NCBI GenBank assembly: GCA_021298935.1
Contig: JAJTHR010000175.1
Span: 1-8,689, forward strand
From: Parachlamydia sp.
Lineage (GTDB): Bacteria; Chlamydiota; Chlamydiia; Chlamydiales; Parachlamydiaceae
Reading direction: 5' to 3'
DNA: 8,689 bases
Part shown: in pieces, positions 6,365 through 8,689 of the stretch
Layout: each line of letters opens with the position of its first letter
How positions within the stretch are numbered: position 1 is the stretch's first letter
Position numbers and translations under genes: made by a program
Notes under the pieces: model-generated
What the model was told of the DNA's origin: nothing
Database searches by the model: none
What the model saw: only the letters and a program-made list of their open reading frames with translations

Positions 6365-7267
6365 ATGTTTAAAAATTGGTTATTATTGCTTGGTTTCTGT
6401 TGTGTTTTTTCTCTGCATGCCGAAAAAAAAATGTACAACCTGCCGCCAGGCCCCATTGATGTTGTCATGGTCACCCATCCAAAAGACAAACATACGGTGG
6501 AGGCATGCATTCAAGGAATTCGAGAGAACGGAAAAAATATTCGCCGCGTCGTAATTGTTTCGTCCGAAAACCTGACTGAACAGGCTGAATGGTTTGATGA
6601 GAAAAATTTTCCCTTTACCAAAAACGAAGTGGCCTTGACGATCGGTCGAGGAAGCAAGAAAAAAAGCGATCAATTTTTCAACCGGACCAGCCGAGGAGCC
6701 GGTTGGTATTACCAGCAGCTCTTAAAGCTTTACTCCCCTTTTGTCATTCCTGGACTTTCAAATAATGTCTTAGTTGTTGATTCAGACGCGATTTTTTTAA
6801 ATCCCGTTGATTTTATAAATGAACAGGGGGGCGGCCTTTTTTGCGTCAGTTATCTTCAACCCCATGAAGCTTATATTAAGCATGCTGAAAGGCTTGTGCC
6901 GGGCTATAAACGGATCCACCCAGAATTCTATAGTGTATGCCACCACATGCTTTTTCAAAAGCCCATTCTTAAAGATTTATTTAGTCTGGTAGAAAGGAAG
7001 CACAATAAGCGGTTTTGGATCGCTTTCTGCCACGCTGTCGATATTGAGGGAAAAAAGAAAGGGGCTTCCGAATATGAAATTTACTATAATTTTGCGCTTA
7101 GAAACACCGATCAAGTGGCCATCCGCGACTTGATCTGGGTGAATAGCTCTCACTTAGAAGACCTTCCTTATTACAAGCGGGACGGCTATCATTTTGTAGC
7201 CTTTCATACCTATATGCGCGGAAAGTGGCCAAGCCCCTACCAGGCGGAAAGGGAGCTAGTTAATTAA
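6365..7267 (+). CDS. Exported DUF6492-like glycosyltransferase
   Basis: This 300-residue protein resembles the DUF6492 group of GT-A-fold glycosyltransferases. After an N-terminal signal-like stretch (hydrophobic 5-17, probable cleavage after LHA at 17-19) it has the opening strand IDVVMVTHPKD (31-41). GAGWYYQQLLKLY follows at 111-123, then the DxD-type metal/nucleotide-sugar motif LVVDSDAIFLNP (136-147, acidic residues 139 and 141), the acceptor-side ASEYEIYYNF (234-243), and a late His in FVAFHTYMR (277-285). Such enzymes transfer a sugar from a nucleotide-sugar donor; donor and acceptor cannot be read here. The signal peptide is odd for this class, because donors are cytosolic. Either the segment is an uncleaved anchor, or the enzyme is exported and may use donors outside the cell. 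The start has a strong AAGAAGGA just upstream. It is monocistronic, bounded by the divergent membrane cluster and a downstream hairpin. Confidence 0.8.
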   Translation: MFKNWLLLLGFCCVFSLHAEKKMYNLPPGPIDVVMVTHPKDKHTVEACIQGIRENGKNIRRVVIVSSENLTEQAEWFDEKNFPFTKNEVALTIGRGSKKKSDQFFNRTSRGAGWYYQQLLKLYSPFVIPGLSNNVLVVDSDAIFLNPVDFINEQGGGLFCVSYLQPHEAYIKHAERLVPGYKRIHPEFYSVCHHMLFQKPILKDLFSLVERKHNKRFWIAFCHAVDIEGKKKGASEYEIYYNFALRNTDQVAIRDLIWVNSSHLEDLPYYKRDGYHFVAFHTYMRGKWPSPYQAERELVN

Positions 7268-7282
7268 TCGCAAAGAACGCAA

Positions 7283-7317
7283 AGTGCAAAAGAAAATCGT
7301 CAATTTTCTTTTGCACT
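7283..7317. terminator. Strong hairpin between convergent genes, bidirectional terminator
   Basis: A perfect 15-bp stem (7283-7297 with 7303-7317) closes a 5-base loop. It begins with AGTGC and has an A-rich left arm and a T-rich right arm. It fills the short gap between the end of the glycosyltransferase gene and the end of the convergent kinase-like gene. Because the arms themselves are A- and T-rich, the hairpin can supply its own U-rich strand in either direction. Confidence 0.8.
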
Positions 7318-7322
7318 GCTCT

Positions 7323-8096
7323 CTATTGTTTGTGGGCTTGCTCTTCCGCTTCCAGTTGGTTCCAGAGAGCAATAGCATAAGGGCGCAAGTCTTCCCGGAG
7401 AGCCGGCACAATATGCTTTAAGTAATGCCCTTTCATTTGCCCCACATGCTCCGTATCCACAAAAGCAATCTTCCCCTCATGCGTAAAGGGCTGATTGCGG
7501 GGGAAGGCGTCGCATCCACCTAAAGCGTGCAAAAGAGTACACAACTCGGTTAATACCTCGGCATCCATGTTATAATAAAGCTTGCGTGTCATCCCATCCG
7601 GATCACGCCAGTCGCTGTATATATTCATATTGTCAACCACTAAAATATAGCTTGGACCTTCCTTAGAAAAAGAACTGGGAAGCTTATAGAGCCATTTATT
7701 TGGAACGACCATGTGTTTGAACTGATATTTATCTATCGTGCGCCGAATAGTCGCAGCTCCTCTGATGCGTTTAATAAAATTATCCAATTGCCTTGACTGA
7801 GGCAAAGAGTTATCCGGAAACTTCTTATACAAATACTGGGGAATAGAGGGATAGGCGCCCACCATTAATTTGCGGTGGCCTCTTATCACCGTGAACCCTT
7901 CCCCTTCAAAATGGTTTGCCGACTTGAACATATTTGGATTTTTGAAAATGATCTTTAAGTAAGTATGCAGCGGATGATAGGAGGGAAGCAGGAATTGTTG
8001 AATTTCTTTTTCCTTCAATTTTGGCGGAGCAGCAGAAAGAAGGAGGGGGGAAGTAAAAATCGCTAACGTTAAAACTAGCCGATAAAAGATTGTCAT
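7323..8096 (-). CDS. Exported protein with divergent kinase-like core
   Basis: This 257-residue protein starts at the ATG at 8096, which gives a clean Sec signal peptide (hydrophobic 6-20, cleavage after about SAA 21-23). An in-frame upstream ATG at 8201 would bury that signal behind a charged 35-residue extension and overlap the divergent gene, so I reject it. The mature part shows a kinase-like pattern: a strand with lysines (YLYKKF, 88-93), a helix, the block VVPNKWLYKLP (130-140), a hinge-like strand (SYILVVDNM, 149-157), a helix (180-192), then DAFPRN (196-201) and AFVDTE (211-216). Asp196, Asn201 and Asp214 have the same spacing as Asp166, Asn171 and Asp184 of PKA. The His of HRD and the Phe-Gly of DFG are not conserved. 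Only 43 residues follow, so the C-lobe is very small; it may be a minimal kinase or a pseudokinase. It is a paralogue of the divergent gene at 8173. Confidence 0.75.
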   Translation of the reverse strand: MTIFYRLVLTLAIFTSPLLLSAAPPKLKEKEIQQFLLPSYHPLHTYLKIIFKNPNMFKSANHFEGEGFTVIRGHRKLMVGAYPSIPQYLYKKFPDNSLPQSRQLDNFIKRIRGAATIRRTIDKYQFKHMVVPNKWLYKLPSSFSKEGPSYILVVDNMNIYSDWRDPDGMTRKLYYNMDAEVLTELCTLLHALGGCDAFPRNQPFTHEGKIAFVDTEHVGQMKGHYLKHIVPALREDLRPYAIALWNQLEAEEQAHKQ

Positions 8097-8130
8097 ATGG
8101 ACCTGCTTTAAAAATATTAAGAAAACAGGT

Positions 8131-8159
8131 ATCTTAGGATGATTTTTTATTTTGCTCAA
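8131..8159 (-). promoter_or_regulatory. Candidate promoter of the 7323-8096 gene
   Basis: On the minus strand TTGAGC (8159-8154) and TAAGAT (8136-8131) are 17 bases apart. Transcription would begin about 28 bases before the ATG at 8096. It lies within the 76-base gap between the two head-to-head paralogues and supports the shorter start at 8096, because the ATG at 8201 would be upstream of it. Confidence 0.5.
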
Positions 8160-8172
8160 CTGGAATGCATCG

Positions 8173-8689
8173 ATGCGACGAACCCTTTTATTATTTTTCA
8201 TCTTTTTAGCCTCAATTGCCGATTGCCGGTCGATTCCTCAAGAGGCCCTTCTTCCGGCAAATCATCCATTGCAGAAGAAATTGAATGAACTGATTGATGC
8301 GCCTCATTTATTTGACAACGCAAGCCATTGGGCGAGCGCAGGCTTCATCGTCTTGCCCAGAGTCCACCGCTATCTGATGGTGGCGAGGCATCCCGATTGC
8401 CAAGGCTACATATTTAAAAAATTTCAGAATGGCATTAAGGATAGCGAGCAGCTGAGTAATTATTTGAAACGAGTTGCAGGGGCAAAGAAGCTGGCGCAAT
8501 TCATTAGCAAACATCAGCTGCAGCACATCACTGTCCCCCAAAAATGGCTTTATAAACTCCCCAAAAATTTTGGCAAAAATGGCACTCTGCTGATTGCAGA
8601 AGAAAAAAAGCTTTGCAGCGATGTCGATGATATTTTGGGTGAAAATGTGCAACGCTATGTGAATATTGATTACGATACGTTGAGGGAGC
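8173..8689 (+). CDS. Exported kinase-like paralogue, 3' end cut by window edge
   Basis: An open frame of 172 codons begins at the ATG at 8173 and leaves the window without a stop. The N-terminus is basic, then hydrophobic (RRTLLLFFIFLASIA, 2-16), a likely signal peptide; a Cys at 18 follows, but the sequence before it is not a good lipobox. GGAA lies 7 bases before the ATG. The rest aligns along its length with the gene on the other strand: LPANHPL against LPSYHPL, a lysine strand IFKKF against LYKKF, LKRVAGA against IKRIRGA, and TVPQKWLYKLP against VVPNKWLYKLP. The hinge-like strand (TLLIAEE) and a Y-N-D-L-E pattern near the edge also align. The catalytic-loop region, if present, lies beyond the window. 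The two genes are head-to-head paralogues with a 76-base shared promoter region. Confidence 0.85.
   Translation, partial: MRRTLLLFFIFLASIADCRSIPQEALLPANHPLQKKLNELIDAPHLFDNASHWASAGFIVLPRVHRYLMVARHPDCQGYIFKKFQNGIKDSEQLSNYLKRVAGAKKLAQFISKHQLQHITVPQKWLYKLPKNFGKNGTLLIAEEKKLCSDVDDILGENVQRYVNIDYDTLRE

Noticed and set aside
6295..6673. Minus-strand frames of 71 and 96 codons at the start of the glycosyltransferase gene
   Set aside because: They lie opposite the signal peptide and first domain of a recognisable enzyme.
7270..7285. Short tandem repeat (cgcaaagaa cgcaaagtg)
   Set aside because: There are only two 7-base matches, too few for a meaningful repeat, and it overlaps the flank of the terminator hairpin.
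8097..8201. N-terminal extension of the kinase-like gene from an upstream in-frame ATG at 8201
   Set aside because: It would overlap the divergent paralogue, lie upstream of the best promoter match, and hide a good signal peptide behind a charged stretch.
8308..8652. Minus-strand open frame of 114 codons
   Set aside because: It lies opposite the plus-strand frame from 8173, which has homology to the neighbouring gene and a signal peptide.

Overview
The window looks like a piece of a moderately AT-rich bacterial chromosome from an organism with a host-associated lifestyle. My best guess is an environmental chlamydia (Parachlamydia-like) or a similar intracellular bacterium. This rests on gene style only: runs of small multi-membrane-segment proteins, a host-attachment family protein, and exported glycosyltransferase-like and kinase-like proteins. 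There is no rRNA, tRNA or other marker gene here, so the placement is an inference.

Left part (1-2014, all minus strand): a possible start of a gene running off the left edge sits behind a long hairpin. To its right is a two-gene unit of sthA (soluble pyridine nucleotide transhydrogenase, clearly recognisable) and a small membrane protein that starts with GTG one base after the sthA stop. Middle left (2147-4906, plus strand): a tightly coupled three-gene operon encodes a Host_attach family protein, a 501-residue protein with two membrane segments that I do not recognise, and a DUF2156 (MprF C-terminal-like, GNAT-fold) protein starting with TTG. The first two genes overlap by 1 base and the last two by 17. 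A hairpin after the operon separates it from the next, convergent block.

Middle right (4949-6202, minus strand): three small membrane proteins have overlapping genes and a shared layout: a polar N-terminus, a membrane segment, then a pair of membrane segments joined by a Leu-Pro turn. They look like old tandem duplicates. A divergent promoter region (6203-6364) separates them from an exported DUF6492-like glycosyltransferase on the plus strand (6365-7267).

Right end (7323-8689): after a strong 15-bp terminator hairpin come two head-to-head genes for paralogous exported proteins, one on the minus strand (7323-8096, complete) and one on the plus strand (from 8173, cut by the window edge). The complete one carries an Asp / Asn / Asp series with exactly the spacing of the protein-kinase catalytic loop and DFG aspartate (196, 201, 214), a lysine in a plausible N-lobe strand, and a hinge-like strand. 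I propose that the pair is an exported, minimal, kinase-like family. This and the three-gene membrane cluster are the most interesting parts of the window.
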